This document shows positions 29,335 to 42,358 of a stretch of 64,000 nucleotides of DNA, one piece after another. Origin of the DNA: Lethocerus indicus (Eukaryota; Arthropoda; Insecta; Hemiptera; Belostomatidae). Under the pieces are notes generated by a model. That model searched no databases. It saw only the letters and a program-made list of their open reading frames with translations, and was not told the DNA's origin. The position numbers were made by a program, and so were the translations under genes. Position 1 is the first letter of the stretch. Every line of letters begins with the position of its first letter. The stretch covers positions 33,758,900 to 33,822,899 of the forward strand of contig JACDQD010000004.1 in assembly GCA_019843655.1 (NCBI GenBank). Direction: 5' to 3'.

Positions 29335-31275
29335 TGTAACCGACCGGTTAGATTTAATAAATTAATAATAAACTTAGACTCACCATTGGGATCGCCCGCC
29401 AGCGGAAATCACCGAGCTCACCATACACCTGGGCCGCGGCGAGTACAACCCGATAGGAGAGGGGGCGCGTCGGTATGACGCAATCTAACTTCTAACAGCC
29501 GGCCACTGGCGGTGGGAACTGCCGCGTAAGATTTCTCGAGTAGGCCAGCTAGCCACGTGCGGCTGGACTCATCTCCTCCCGAACTAAGGACCCCCGACCC
29601 GGTGGACGAGGGGCCGCGTCGGTGTGACGCACTCTAACTCCTGTGAAAAACACCCGGTCACCGGCGGTGGGAACTCCTGTGTAAGATTTCTCGAGTAGGC
29701 CAGCCAGCCACGTGGGGCTGGACTCATCACCTCCCCGGACTAAGGACCCCGACTCGGTGGACGAGGGGCCGCGTCGGCATGACGCCATCTAAAACCCTAG
29801 GAAAACATCCGACCACCGACGGTGGGAACTCCAGCGTAAGAAGTTCCGAGTAGGCCGCCTAGCCACCTGCTGCTGAACGCGTCACCTTCCCGGGTCGGCA
29901 TGACGCAATCCTCCGCGGAAAACAACCAGCCCCGGGTGGGAACTCCTGCGTCAAGGATCCTAAGTCGTTCCGCGAATCCTGAACTGCAGGAATCAACCTT
30001 TCTGGGTAGGGACCGCCCAACCTGGTGGTAGAGGGGGCCGCAAGGGCGTAGCCTTCCCCGTGGGAGACAACCAACCCGGGTGGGGACTCCTGCGTCAGGG
30101 ATTCTAAGTGAGTCCACGAATCACGGACTGCTGGACTAAGCACCACTGGGTTAAGGACCGCCCACCCTGGTAGTAGCGGGGCCGCAAGGGCGTAACATCC
30201 CCCGCGGAAAACCACCAGCCCCAAGGTGGGGACTCCTGCGTCAGGGGGCAAAAAGGGCCAACAAATCAAAAACAGCAGGACTCAACATTTTCTGGGCTAA
30301 GGACCGCCCCACTCGGTGGTAGAGGGGCTGCAAGGGCGTAACACCCCAGCAAGGACCCGGCCCTCCCGGGGTGGGGACCACCTCGTCAAGGGAAGGAGAA
30401 GGTCCCGCAGGAAGGAAGGGGAAGCCCTGGGGATATATACAGGATCCAAGACCGAGAAAAGAGAAGAGGAGCCGGCTAGAAGAAGTAGACGAAGGACAAG
30501 AGGAGGAGCTGGAGGACCAGCTAGCAAGAGGAAGAACTGATCAGACAGCCGGAGGACCAGCAAGAGGAAGAAAACACCTGAAACAAGGACTGATAGACCG
30601 CCGAACCAGCCAGCAGGACTTTTTTTGACAGGCTCCACCAGAAAGGAGAACTCCTCTCACAGCCAGAAAGCAGAAGAAAGACTCATCGGAAGCTCAAAAG
30701 GGACTCCAGCCTCGTATCCACAAGGGAGGAGGCGGCGCCGAGTAGCAGGAAGCAGACCCAGGCCATGCGGCTCCTTCTGTGCCCTAGTGCTGGGTAAGTG
30801 CTAACTCTAGGGAGTGTCTGCTTTCAGAGCGGTTCCCTAGGGTTCCTTGTCTTTAAAACAAACCTAGTTTAGTCGGAAGGACTTTGCGGGGAAGTGTCTC
30901 CCCGTTCTTCCTCCGGTAAGAAAGGGAAGGGAGTCAGCCGGTGGTAGCAGGAGCAGCGAATCCTCGAGGCAGCCGGAGGACCGGTCCGAGCGGCAGGAGA
31001 GCTCAGCGGACAGCCGGAAGACAACGAACCGGGGAGGAATCGTCCTGGGCCAGCCTCCGGCCGAGGAAAAGACAGCCGAGACGCGGGAAGTGGACCGCGG
31101 ACCTGGCAGCTTTACCGCACCGGTTAGGGTATGTAGCCTGCAAACCTATTCCGCTTCACTCCAGCAGGACTTAAATATAACCTCTATAAATTGAATAAAG
31201 AGTGTCCAACCACAATTCGGAGTATTCGTTCCTCCATTTAGTGGGAAGTCGCTACAGCCCGCGCCGGGAGTTACA
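29335..31275 (+). repeat. 3' LTR of copy 2, chimeric (1,941 bp)
   Basis: From 29335 to about 30560 it matches the other LTRs, including the seven ~150-bp U3 units. After about 30560 it departs: a ~600-bp GC-rich segment without match in the other LTRs, then an end only related to theirs (TATAAATTGAATAAAGAGTGTCC against ACTAAATAAAAGGTGTCT). It closes GGGAGTTACA. The two LTRs of a new insertion should be identical, so this 3' LTR is from a related subfamily or was changed by recombination or misassembly. Confidence 0.85.
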
Positions 31276-31452
31276 GGTACACACACTTGTGGGTGGAATA
31301 TGAGATCGATCAGGAAAATTTTCGAAAATCCTAATTTTCGATTTCGGCCCTCCGTTTCAGGGGCAATGTAACTCACTTGGTACACTTGTGGGTGGAATAT
31401 GAGATCGATACTGAAAATTTTCGAAAACCTAAATTTTCGATTTTTGTCCTTA
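31276..31452 (+). repeat. Satellite A, A3-like, about 1.7 units
   Basis: Two partial units reading CACTTGTGGGTGGAATATGA, GATCGAT and GAAAATTTTCGAAAA. They match the reverse complement of the subfamily at 51 and 56 kb better than that at 20-22 kb. They directly follow the LTR end and directly precede satellite B. Confidence 0.85.
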
Positions 31453-32880
31453 TGGTTTCTAAACGTTCCATTTCCACTACCGGACTATTCACGCAGTTCC
31501 GGGCTGGAGGCAAGAGATTCGAAATGGCAATTTCACCAGTCCCGGACGGTCCGGTAGGAGTTCACTATCTTTGTTAATATTAATGATATTAGAGCCCGGC
31601 TTGTTTCTAAACGTTCCATTGCATTCCACTACCGGACTATTCACGCAGTTCCGCTGGAGGCAAGAGATTCGAAATGGGAATTTCGCACCAGTCCCAGACG
31701 GTCGGTAGGATTTCACTATCTTTGTTAATATTAATGATATTAGGCCGGCTTGTTTCTAAACGTTCCATTTGCATTCCACTACCGGACTATTCACGCAGTT
31801 CCGGGCTGGAAGCAAAAGAGATTCGAAATGCGAATTTCTTTCAGTCCCGGACGGTCCGGTAGGATTTCACTATCTTTGTTAATATTAATGATATTAGAGC
31901 CCGGCTTGTTTCTAAGTTCCATTTGTATTCCACTACCGGACTATTCACGCAGTTCCGGGCTGGAGGCAAGAGATTCGAAAATGGCGAATTTCGCACCAGT
32001 CCCGGACGGTCGGTAGGATTTCACTATCTTTGTTATATTAATGATATTAGAGCCCAGCTTGTTTCTAAACGTTCCATTTGCATTCCACTACCGGACTATT
32101 CACGGTTCCGGGCTGAGCAAGAGATTCGAAATGGCGAATTTCGCAGTCGGACGGTCAGGATTTCACTATCTTTATTAATATTAATGATATTTTAGCCCGG
32201 CTTGTTTCTAAACGTTCCATTTGCATTCCACTACCGGACTATTCACGCAGTTCCGGGCTGGAGGCAAGAGATTCGAAATGGCGAATTTCGCAGTCCCGGA
32301 CGGTCGGTAGGATTTCTATCTTGTTAATATTAATGATATTTAGCCCGGCTTGTTTCTAAACGTTCCATTTGCATTCCACCGGACTATTCACGCAGTTCCG
32401 GGCTGGAGGCAAGAGATTCGAAATGGCGAATTTCGCACCAGTCCCGGACGGTCCGGTAGGATTTCACTATCTGTTAATATTAATGATATTTTAACCCGGA
32501 TGATCTTGTTTCTAAACGTTCCATTTGCATTCCACTACCGGACTATTCACACAGTTCGGGCTGGAGGACTATAGAGATTCGAAATGGCGAATTTGGGGTA
32601 CCAGTCCCGGACGGTCCGGTAGGATTTCACTATCTTTGTTAATATTAATGATATTAGAGCCCGGCTTGTTTCTAAACGTTCCATTTGCATTCCACTACCG
32701 GACTATTCACTCAGTTCCGGGCTGGAGGCAAGAGATTCGAAATGGCGAATTTCGCACCAGTCCCGGACGGTCCGGTAGGATTTCACTATCTTTGTTAATA
32801 TTAATTTATTCTAAACGTTCCATTTGCATTCCACTACCGGACTATTCACTAGTTCCGGGCTAGGCAAGAGATTCACACAG
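31453..32880 (+). repeat. Satellite B, subfamily B1 (~156-bp units)
   Basis: About nine tandem units with TTGTTTCTAAACGTTCCATT, CCACTACCGGACTATTCACG, CAGTTCCGGGCTGGAGGCAA, GAGATTCGAAATGGCGAATT and TTAATATTAATGATATTAG. Several units have short internal deletions. A unit at about 32500-32640 mixes B1 and B2 sequence. ORFs of 60-110 codons in the array arise only because the unit is repeated. Confidence 0.95.
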
Positions 32881-33287
32881 TTCCGGGCTGGGGACTATAG
32901 AATAGAAACGGCGGATTTGGGGTACCACCCGGGGGTCCGTACCGACGTTTTTCTATCTCCGTTAATATTAATGATATCAGGATGATCTTTGTTTCTAAAT
33001 GTCTCTTTAGCTTCCTACTACCGGGCTATACACACAGTTCCGGGCTGGGGACTATAGAATAGAAACGGCGGATTTGGGGTACCACCCGGGGGTCCGTACC
33101 GACGTTTTTCTATCTCCGTTAATATTAATGATATCAGGATGATCTTTGTTTCTAAATGTCTATTTTGCTTCCTACTACCGGGCTATACACACAGTTCCGG
33201 GCTGGGGACTATAGAATAGAAACGGCGGATTTGGGGTACCACCCGGGGGTCCGTACCGACGTCATTCTATCTCCGTTAATATAACAC
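32881..33287 (+). repeat. Satellite B, subfamily B2, first block
   Basis: About 2.6 units of the 157-bp B2 form (GGCGGATTTGGGGTACCACC, GGGGGTCCGTACCGACGT, TTAATATTAATGATATCAGG). The switch from B1 happens inside a unit at the shared word CAGTTCCGGGCTGG (about 32878-32891). The block stops at TTAATATAACACATTGG, where satellite A begins. Confidence 0.93.
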
Positions 33288-34690
33288 ATTGGGGCAAGTG
33301 TTTTTCGATTTCAAGCTCTCTTTAGGGGCAAGTGTAGCTCACATAAATACACTTGTGGGTGCAATATGGGGCCGATATCTGAAAATTTTCGAAAAACCTT
33401 ATTTTTCGATTTCAAGGCTCTCCTTTTAGGGGCAAGTGTAGCTCACATAAATACACTTGTGGGTGCAATATGGGGCCGATATCTGAAAATTTTCGAAAAA
33501 CCTTATTTTTCGATTTCAAGGCCCTCCTTTTAGGGGCAAGTGTAGCTCACATAAATACACTTGTGGGTGCAATATGGGGCCGATATCTGAAAATTTTCGA
33601 AAACCTTATTTTTCGATTTCAAGGCCTCCTTTAGGGGCAAGTGTAGCTCACATAAATACACTTGTGGGTGCAATATGGGGCCGATATCTGAAAATTTTCG
33701 AAAACCTATTTTCGATTTCAGGCTCTTTAGGGGCAAGTGTAGCTCACATAAATACACTTGTGGGTGCAATATGGGGCCGATATCTGAAAATTTTCGAAAA
33801 CCTTATTTTCGATTTCAGGCCTCCTTTTAGGGCAAGTGTAGCTCACATAAATACACTTGTGGGTGCAATAGGCCGATATCTGAAAATTTTCGAAAACCTT
33901 ATTTTCGATTTCAAGGCCCTCCTTTTAGGGGCAAGTGTAGCTCTACTCCTTTTAGGGCAAGTGTAGCTCACATAAATACACTTGTGGGTGCAATATGGGG
34001 CCGATATCTGAAAATTTTCGAAAACTATTTTCGATTTCAAGGCTCTCCTTTTAGGCAAGTGTATCACATAAATACACTTGTGGGTGCAATATGGGGCCGA
34101 TATCTGAAAATTTTCGAAAACCTTATTTTCGATTTCAAGGCCCTCCTTTAGGGCAAGTGTAGCTCATAAATACACTTGTGGGTGCAATATGGGGCCGATA
34201 TCTGAAAATTTTCGAAAACCTTATTTTCGATTTCAAGGCTCTCCTTTTAGGGGCAAGTGTAGCTCATAAATACACTTGTGGGTGCAATATGGGGCCGATA
34301 TCTGAAAATTTTCGAAAACCTTTTCGATTTCGTCTCCTTTTAGGGGCAAGTGTAGCTCATAAATACACTTGTGGGTGCAATATGGGGCCGATATCTGAAA
34401 ATTTTCGAAAACCTTTTCGATTTCGTCTCCTTTAGGGGCAAGTGTAGCTCACATAAATACACTTGTGGGTGCAATATGGGGCCGATATCTGAAAATTTTC
34501 GAAAAACCTTATTTTTCGATTTCAAGGCCCTCCTTTTAGGGGCAAGTGTAGCTCACATAAATACACTTGTGGGTGCAATATGGGGCCGATATCTGAAAAT
34601 TTTCGAAAAACCTTATTTTTCGATTTCAAGGCCCTCCTTTTAAGGGCAAGTGTAGCTCAATTAAATACACTTGTGGGTGCAATCTTATAA
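33288..34690 (+). repeat. Satellite A, subfamily A2 (104-bp units), inside satellite B
   Basis: About 13 units with period 104 in full-length copies: CACTTGTGGGTGCAATATGG, GGCCGATATCTGAAAATTTT, CGAAAAACCTTATTTTTCG and TTTTAGGGGCAAGTGTAGCT. It lies between two blocks of satellite B2. The right border is CAATCTTATAATTTCGATTAATG, after which B2 resumes with ATCTCCGTTAATATT. Confidence 0.95.
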
Positions 34691-37600
34691 TTTCGATTAA
34701 TGTATCTCCGTTAATATTAATGATATCAGGATGATCTTTGTTTCTAAATGTCTCTTTAGCTTCCTACTACCGGGCTATACACACAGTTCCGGGCTGGGGA
34801 CTATAGAATAGAAACGGCGGATTTGGGGTACCACCCGGGGGTCCGTACCGACGTCATTCTATCTCCGTTAATATTAATGATATCAGGATGATCTTTGTTT
34901 CTAAATGTCTCTTTGCTTCCTACTACCGGGCTATACACACAGTTCCGGGCTGGGGACTATAGAATAGAAACGGCGGATTTGGGGTACCACCGGGGGTCCG
35001 TACCGACGTCATTCTATCTCCGTTAATATTAAAGAAACGGCGGATTTGGGGTACCACCGGGGTCCGTACCGACGTCATTCTATCTCCGTTAATATTAATG
35101 ATATCAGGATGATCTTTGTTTCTAAATGTCTCTTTAGCTTCCTACTACCGGGCTATACACACAGTTCCGGGCTGGGGACTATAGAATGAAACGGCGGATT
35201 TGGGGTACCACCGGGGTCCGTACCGACGTCATTCTATCTCCGTTAATATTAATGATATCAGGATGATCTTTGTTTCTAAATGTCTCTTTTGCTTTAGCTT
35301 CCTACTACCGGGCTATCATTCTACACACAGTTCCGGGCTGGGGACTATAGAATAGAAACGGCGGATTTGGGGTACCACCCGGGGGTCCGTACCGACGTTT
35401 TCTATCTCCGTTAATATTAATGATATCAGGATGATCTTTGTTTCTAAATGTCTATTTTGCTTCCTACTACCGGGCTATACACACAGTTCCGGGCTGGGGA
35501 CTATAGAATAGAAACGGCGGATTTGGGGTACCACCCGGGGGTCCGTACCGACGTCATTCTATCTCCGTTAATATTAATGATATCAGGATGATCTTTGTTT
35601 CTAAATGTCTATTTTGCTTCCTACTACCGGGCTATACACACAGTTCCGGGCTGGGGACTATAGAATAGAAACGGCGGATTTGGGGTACCACCCGGGGGGT
35701 CCGTACCGACGTTTTCTATCTCCGTTAATATTAATGATATCAGGATGATCTTTGTTTCTAAATGTCTATTTTGCTTCCTACTACCGGGCTATACACACAG
35801 TTCCGGGCTGGGGACTATAGAATAGAAACGGCGGATTTGGGGTACCACCCGGGGGTCCGTACCGACGTTTTTCTATCTCCGTTAATATTAATGATATCAG
35901 GATGATCTTTGTTTCTAAATGTCTATTTTGCTTCCTACTACCGGGCTATACACACAGTTCCGGGCTGGGGACTATAGAATAGAAACGGCGGATTTGGGGT
36001 ACCACCCGGGGGTCCGTACCGACGTTTTCTAATATTAATGATATCAGGATGATCTTTGTTTCTAAATGTCTATTTTGCTTCCTACTACCGGGCTATACAC
36101 ACAGTTCCGGGCTGGGGACTATAGAATAGAAACGGCGGATTTGGGGTACCACCCGGGGGTCCGTACCGACGTCATTCTATCTCCGTTAATATTAATGATA
36201 TCAGGATGATCTTTGTTTCTAAATGTCTATTTTGCTTCCTACTACCGGGCTATACACACAGTTCCGGGCTGGGGACTATAGAATAGAAACGGCGGATTTG
36301 GGGTACCACCCGGGGGGTCCGTACCGACGTCATTCTATCTCCGTTAATATTAATGATATCAGGATGATCTTTGTTTCTAAATGTCTATTTTGCTTCCTAC
36401 TACCGGGCTATACACACAGTTCCGGGCTGGGGACTATAGAATAGAAACGGCGGATTTGGGGTACCACCCGGGGGTCCGTACCGACGTCATTCTATCTCCG
36501 TTAATATTAATGATATCAGGATGATCTTTGTTTCTAAATGTCTATTTTGCTTCCTACTACCGGGCTATACACACAGTTCCGGGCTGGGGACTATAGAATA
36601 GAAACGGCGGATTTGGGGTACCCGGGGTCCGTACCGACGTCATTCTATCTCCGTTAATATTAATGATATCAGGATGATCTTTGTTTCTAAATGTCTCTTT
36701 AGCTTCCCACTACCGGGCTATACACACAGTTCCGGGCTGGGGACTATAGAATAGAAACGGCGGATTTGGGGTACCACCCGGGGGGTCCGTACCGACGTCA
36801 TTCTATCTCCGTTAATATTAATGATATCAGGATGATCTTTGTTTCTAAATGTCTCTTTAGCTTCCTACTACCGGGCTATACACACAGTTCCGGGCTGGGG
36901 ACTATAGAATAGAAACGGCGGATTTGGGGTACCACCCGGGGGTCCGTACCGACGTCATTCTATCTCCGTTAATATTAATGATATCAGGATGATCTTTGTT
37001 TCTAAATGTCTCTTTAGCTTCCTACTACCGGGCTATACACACAGTTCCGGGCTGGGGACTATAGAATAGAAACGGCGGATTTGGGGTACCACCCGGGGGG
37101 TCCGTACCGACGTCATTCTATCTCCGTTAATATTAATGATATCAGGATGATCTTTGTTTCTAAATGTCTCTTTAGCTTCCTACTACTGGGCTATACACAC
37201 AGTTCCGGGCTGGGGACTATAGAATAGAAACGGCGGATTTGGGGTACCACCCGGGGGGTCCGTACCGACGTCATTCTATCTCCGTTAATATTAATGATAT
37301 CAGGATGATCTTTGTTTCTAAATGTCTCTTTAGCTTCCTACTACCGGGCTATACACACAGTTCCGGGCTGGGGACTATAGAATAGAAACGGCGGATTTGG
37401 GGTACCACCCGGGGGGTCCGTACCGACGTCATTCTATCTCCGTTAATATTAATGATATCAGGATGATCTTTGTTTCTAAATGTCTCTTTAGCTTCCTACT
37501 ACCGGGCTATACACACAGTTCCGGGCTGGGGACTATAGAATAGAAACGGCGGATTTGGGGTACCACCCGGGGGTCCGTACCGACGTCATTCTATCTCCGT

Positions 37601-38100
37601 TAATATTAATGATATCAGGATGATCTTTGTTTCTAAATGTCTCTTTAGCTTCCTACTACCGGGCTATACACACAGTTCCGGGCTGGGGACTATAGAATAG
37701 AAACGGCGGATTTGGGGTACCACCCGGGGGTCCGTACCGACGTCATTCTATCTCCGTTAATATTAATGATATCAGGATGATCTTTGTTTCTAAATGTCTC
37801 TTTAGCTTCCTACTACCGGGCTATACACACAGTTCCGGGCTGGGGACTATAGAATAGAAACGGCGGATTTGGGGTACCACCCAAGTGTCCGTACCGACGT
37901 CATTCTATCTCCGTTAATATTAATGATATCAGGATGATCTTTGTTTCTAAATGTCTCTTTAGCTTCCTACTACCGGGCTATACACACAGTTCCGGGCTGC
38001 AGACGATAGAATGAAAATGGTGGACTTCGTGTACCTCACGGAGGGTCCGGGAAAATGTCACTCTACGTTAGTATTAATGATATGAGGGCGCGGTTTGTTT
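34691..38100 (+). repeat. Satellite B, subfamily B2, main block (157-bp units)
   Basis: About 21 highly uniform units, period 157. Variation is mostly G-run length in the ACCCGGGGG word and a TCTCTTTAGC/TCTATTTTGC alternative. The last unit (about 37998-38100) is strongly diverged, as is usual at array edges. Each unit carries the palindrome TTAATATTAA. No gene. Confidence 0.96.
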
Positions 38101-38156
38101 CTAAATGCCTTTTTTGCTACGTCTTCTCGGAGCTTCAGTAGAAAAATTCGGTGAGG

Positions 38157-38260
<104 letters not shown>

Positions 38261-38261
38261 C

Positions 38262-38360
38262 GATAACTATCCGGCCACTTTTCCAGCAAATTTTCGATTT
38301 CCCTCTTTAAGAACCGAAATTCATTTTATCAAATTGTCGATTATTTTTGGGTACACTTAA
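38262..38360 (+). repeat. Dispersed repeat shared with POLD1 intron 7
   Basis: CCACTTTTCC.GCAAATTTTCGATT followed at similar distances by TTATCAAATTGTCGATTA and TTTGGGTAC matches the reverse complement of 331-450, in POLD1 intron 7. About 95 bp are shared, with a gap in the middle. It may be an old transposon piece or a satellite founder; the family is unknown. Confidence 0.6.
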
Positions 38361-38383
38361 TATATATAAATATATATCTATGA

Positions 38384-38433
<50 letters not shown>

Positions 38434-38439
38434 TTATAT

Positions 38440-41400
38440 TTATCATTTCTGTTGGAAAGGGCTACGGTCTCATCGATTTTTTGACCGAAACACATTTCCT
38501 TAAATGAAATCGATTCGAAAGTACCCTGCAAATATACCCCATTAGGCTACGATTATTCATATGTGTACATAAATATATAAATATAAATATATAGAAAGTG
38601 GGGGAAGAATTTCTATAGAAAACGTCTACAGTCTCATCGATTTTTTGACCGAAACACATTTCCTTAAATTAAATCGATTCGAAAGTACCCTGCAAGTATA
38701 CCCCATTAGGCTACGATTATTTATATGTGTCCATAAATATATAAATATAAATATATAGAAAGTGGAGGGAGAATTTCTATTGAAAACGGCTCCGGTCTCA
38801 TCGATTTTTTGACCGAAACACATTTCCTTAAATTAAATCGATTCGAAAGTACCCTGCAAATATACCTCATTAGGCTACGATTATTCATATGTGTACATAA
38901 ATATATAAATATAAATATATAGAAAGTGGGGGGAGAATTTCTATAGAAAACGTCTACGGTCTCATCGATTTTTTGACCGAAACACATTTCCTTAAATTAA
39001 ATCGATTCGAAAGTACCCTGCAAGTATACCCCATTAGGCTACGATTATTTATATGTGTCCATAAATATATAAATATAAATATATAGAAAGTGGAGGGAGA
39101 ATTTGTATTGAAAACGGCTCCGGTCTCATCGATTTTTTGACCGAAACACATTTCCTTAAATTAAATCGATTCGAAAGTACCCTGCAAATATACCCCATTA
39201 GGCTACGATTATTTATATGTGTCCATAAATATATAAATATAAATATATAGAAAGTGGAGGGAGAATTTGTATTGAAAACGGCTCCGGTCTCATCGATTTT
39301 TTGACCGAAACACATTTCCTTAAATTAAATCGATTCGAAAGTACCCTGCAAGTATACCCCATTAGGCTACGATTATTTATATGTGTCCATAAATATATAA
39401 ATATAAATATATAGAAAGTGGAGGGAGAATTTGTATTGAAAACGGCTCCGGTCTCATCGATTTTTTGACCGAAACACATTTCCTTAAATTAAATCGATTC
39501 GAAAGTACCCTGCAAATATACCCCATTAGGCTACGATTATTTATATGTGTCCATAAATATATAAATATAAATATATAGAAAGTGGAGAATTTGTATTGAA
39601 AACGGCTCCGGTCTCATCGATTTTTGACCGAAACACATTTCCTTAAATTAAATCGATTCGAAAGTACCCTGCAAGTATACCCCATTAGGCTACGATTATT
39701 TATATGTGTCCATAAATATATAAATATAAATATATAGAAAGTGGAGGGAGAATTTCTATTGAAAACGCCCGGTCTCATCGATTTTTGACCGAAACACATT
39801 TCCTTAAATTAAATCGATTCGAAAGTACCCTGCAAGTATACCCCATTAGGCTACGATTATTTATATGTGTCCATAAATATATAAATATAAATATATAGAA
39901 AGTGGAGGGAGAATTTCTATTGAAAACGGCTCCGGTCTCATCGATTTTTTGACCGAAACACATTTCCTTAAATTAAATCGATTCGAAAGTACCCTGCAAG
40001 TATACCCCATTAGGCTACGATTATTTATATGTGTCCATAAATATATAAATATATAGAAAGTGGAGGGAGAATTTCTATTGAAAACGGCTCCGGTCTCATC
40101 GATTTTTTGACCGAAACACATTTCCTTAAATTAAATCGATTCGAAAGTACCCTGCAAGTATACCCCATTAGGCTACGATTATTTATATGTGTCCATAAAT
40201 ATATAAATATAAATATATAGAAAGTGGAGGGAGAATTTCTATTGAAAACGGCTCCGGTCTCATCGATTTTTTGACCGAAACACATTTCCTTAAATTAAAT
40301 CGATTCGAAAGTACCCTGCAAGTATACCCCATTAGGCTACGATTATTTATATGTGTCCATAAATATATAAATATAAATATATAGAAAGTGGAGGAGAATT
40401 TCTATTGAAACAACGGTCTCATCGATTTTTGACCGAAACACATTTCCTTAAATTAAATCGATTCGAAAGTACCCTGCAAGTATACCCCATTAGGCTACGA
40501 TTATTTATATGTGTCCATAAATATATAAATATAAATATATAGAAAGTGGAGGAGAATTTCTATTGAAAACGGCTCCGGTCTCATCGATTTTTGACCGAAA
40601 CACATTTCCTTAAATTAAATCGATTCGAAAATTTACAAGTATACCCCATTAGGCTACGATTATTTATATGTGTCATATAAATATAGAGAATTTCTATTGA
40701 AACGGCTCGGTCTCATCGATTTTGACCGAAACATTTAAATTAAATCGATTCAAAGCCACATAAATATTCTCATTAGATACGATTATTCATGTATGCATAA
40801 ATATATAAATATAAATATATAGAAAGTGGGGAGAATTTCTGAAAACGGCTCGGTCTCATCGATTTTTGACCGAAACACATTTCCTTAAATTAAATCGATT
40901 CGAAAGTACCCTGCAAGTATACCCCATTAGGCTACGATTATTTAGTATAAATATAAATATAAATATATAGAAAGTGGAGGAGAATTTGTATTGAAAACGG
41001 CTCCGGTCTCATCGATTTTTGACCGAAACACATTTCCTTAAATTAAATCGTTCGAAAGTACCGCAAGTATACCCCATTAGGCTACGATTATTTATGTGTC
41101 CATAAATATATAAATATAAATATATAGAAAGTGGAGAATTTGTATTGAAAACGGCTCCGGTCTCATCGATTTTTGACCGAAACACATTTCCTTAAATTAA
41201 ATCGATTCGAAAGTACCCTGCAAGTATACCCCATTAGGCTACGATTATTTATGTATCATAAATATATAAATATAAATATATAGAAAGTGGAGGAGAATTT
41301 CTATTGAAAACGGCTCCGGTCTCATCGATTTTTGACCGAAACACATTTAAATTTAATCGATTCAGTACCCTGCAAATATACCCCATTAGGCTACGATTAT

Positions 41401-41795
41401 TTATAAGTATATAAATATATGAATAGACATATATAGAAACGGGGAGAATTTCTATGGAAAATGTCTACGGTCTCATCGATTTTTTGACCGAAACATTTCC
41501 TTAAATTAAATCGATTCAAAGTACCCTGCAAATATACCTCATTAGGCTACGATTATTTATATGTGTCCATAAATATATAAATATAAATATATAGAAAGTG
41601 GGGAGAATTTCTACGAAACGGCGGTCTCATCGATTTTTGACCGAAACACATTTCATAAATTTAATTGATTCGAAAGTACCCTGCAAATATACCCCATTAG
41701 GCTACGATTATTTATAAGTATATATAATTATACGAATATACATATATAGAAACGGAGGAGAATTTCTACAAAAACGGCTCCGGTCTCAACAATTG
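38440..41795 (+). repeat. Satellite C, subfamily C1 (164-bp units)
   Basis: About 21 tandem units with TTTTTGACCGAAACACATTT, CCTTAAATTAAATCGATTCG, AAAGTACCCTGCAAGTATAC, CCCATTAGGCTACGATTATT and a TATATAAATATAAATATATAG stretch. The period is 164 in the central units. The units from 40,600 on are shorter and more diverged. Minus-strand ORFs starting MCFGQKIDET recur with the unit and are an effect of the repeat. Confidence 0.95.
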
Positions 41796-42300
41796 TTTGA
41801 TCGAAAGCCTGCGGAGCGGCCACCTGCTCAAAAGTTATCGCAGATTCGACTTATTCAGCGCCTTTCTGCACCAGTTCGATATCCATATCTGAAACTGAAA
41901 TATTCGAACGATAAAACCATATATATATATATATATATATATACATACAGACACGCTACTTAGATTACTTAGACCGAAATTAGGCTTAAACAACAAATTA
42001 TTATTTCGGGTTCAGAGTGATTACGACGCGAAACAATTTGATGTATATCGATTAGAGGCGATACAATGGTAGCCCCGACATTAAATTTAAACCGTATTCT
42101 CTGTATAATATATACAATAATTAGGGAATATTGAAAAACTGATGCTATAACTTGAACTTTCATAACCTTCCAACCAAGGGTTTGTTGTGGTGGGGGAATG
42201 GCCAACCTTGTCCAGAGGTCAAATTTCGTCATGAATGAAATTCTCCGACGGAATTTAAAATTACAATTAATTTATTTACAATTATTTATAAATATATATT

Positions 42301-42358
<58 letters not shown>

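Larger units (their letters stand above)
22319..31275 (+). mobile_element. Ty3/Gypsy LTR retrotransposon, copy 2
   Basis: Same family and orientation as copy 1: 5' LTR 22319-23768, primer site 23771, interior 23769-29334, polypurine tract 29320-29334, 3' LTR 29335-31275. The interior follows copy 1 closely to the end of the tail ORF. It has more frame breaks than copy 1, again mostly at G, C or A runs, so it is less readable. The 3' LTR is longer and its last ~700 bp is unlike the 5' LTR. Flanks GCCCC and GGTAC do not form a target-site duplication. Confidence 0.94.

Noticed and set aside
34691..38100. CENP-B box in satellite B2 (TTCCTACTACCGGG)
   Set aside because: Compared with the known pattern TTCGNNNNANNCGGG it has C for the essential G and is one base short.
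38440..41800. Series of similar minus-strand ORFs starting MCFGQKIDET, and the MQSIFEWFKFKK series at 57-64 kb, as a tandem protein family
   Set aside because: They recur exactly with the 164/161-bp satellite unit, are rich in Ile/Tyr from AT runs, have no domain or start context, and the unit length is not a multiple of three. They are a by-product of the repeat.
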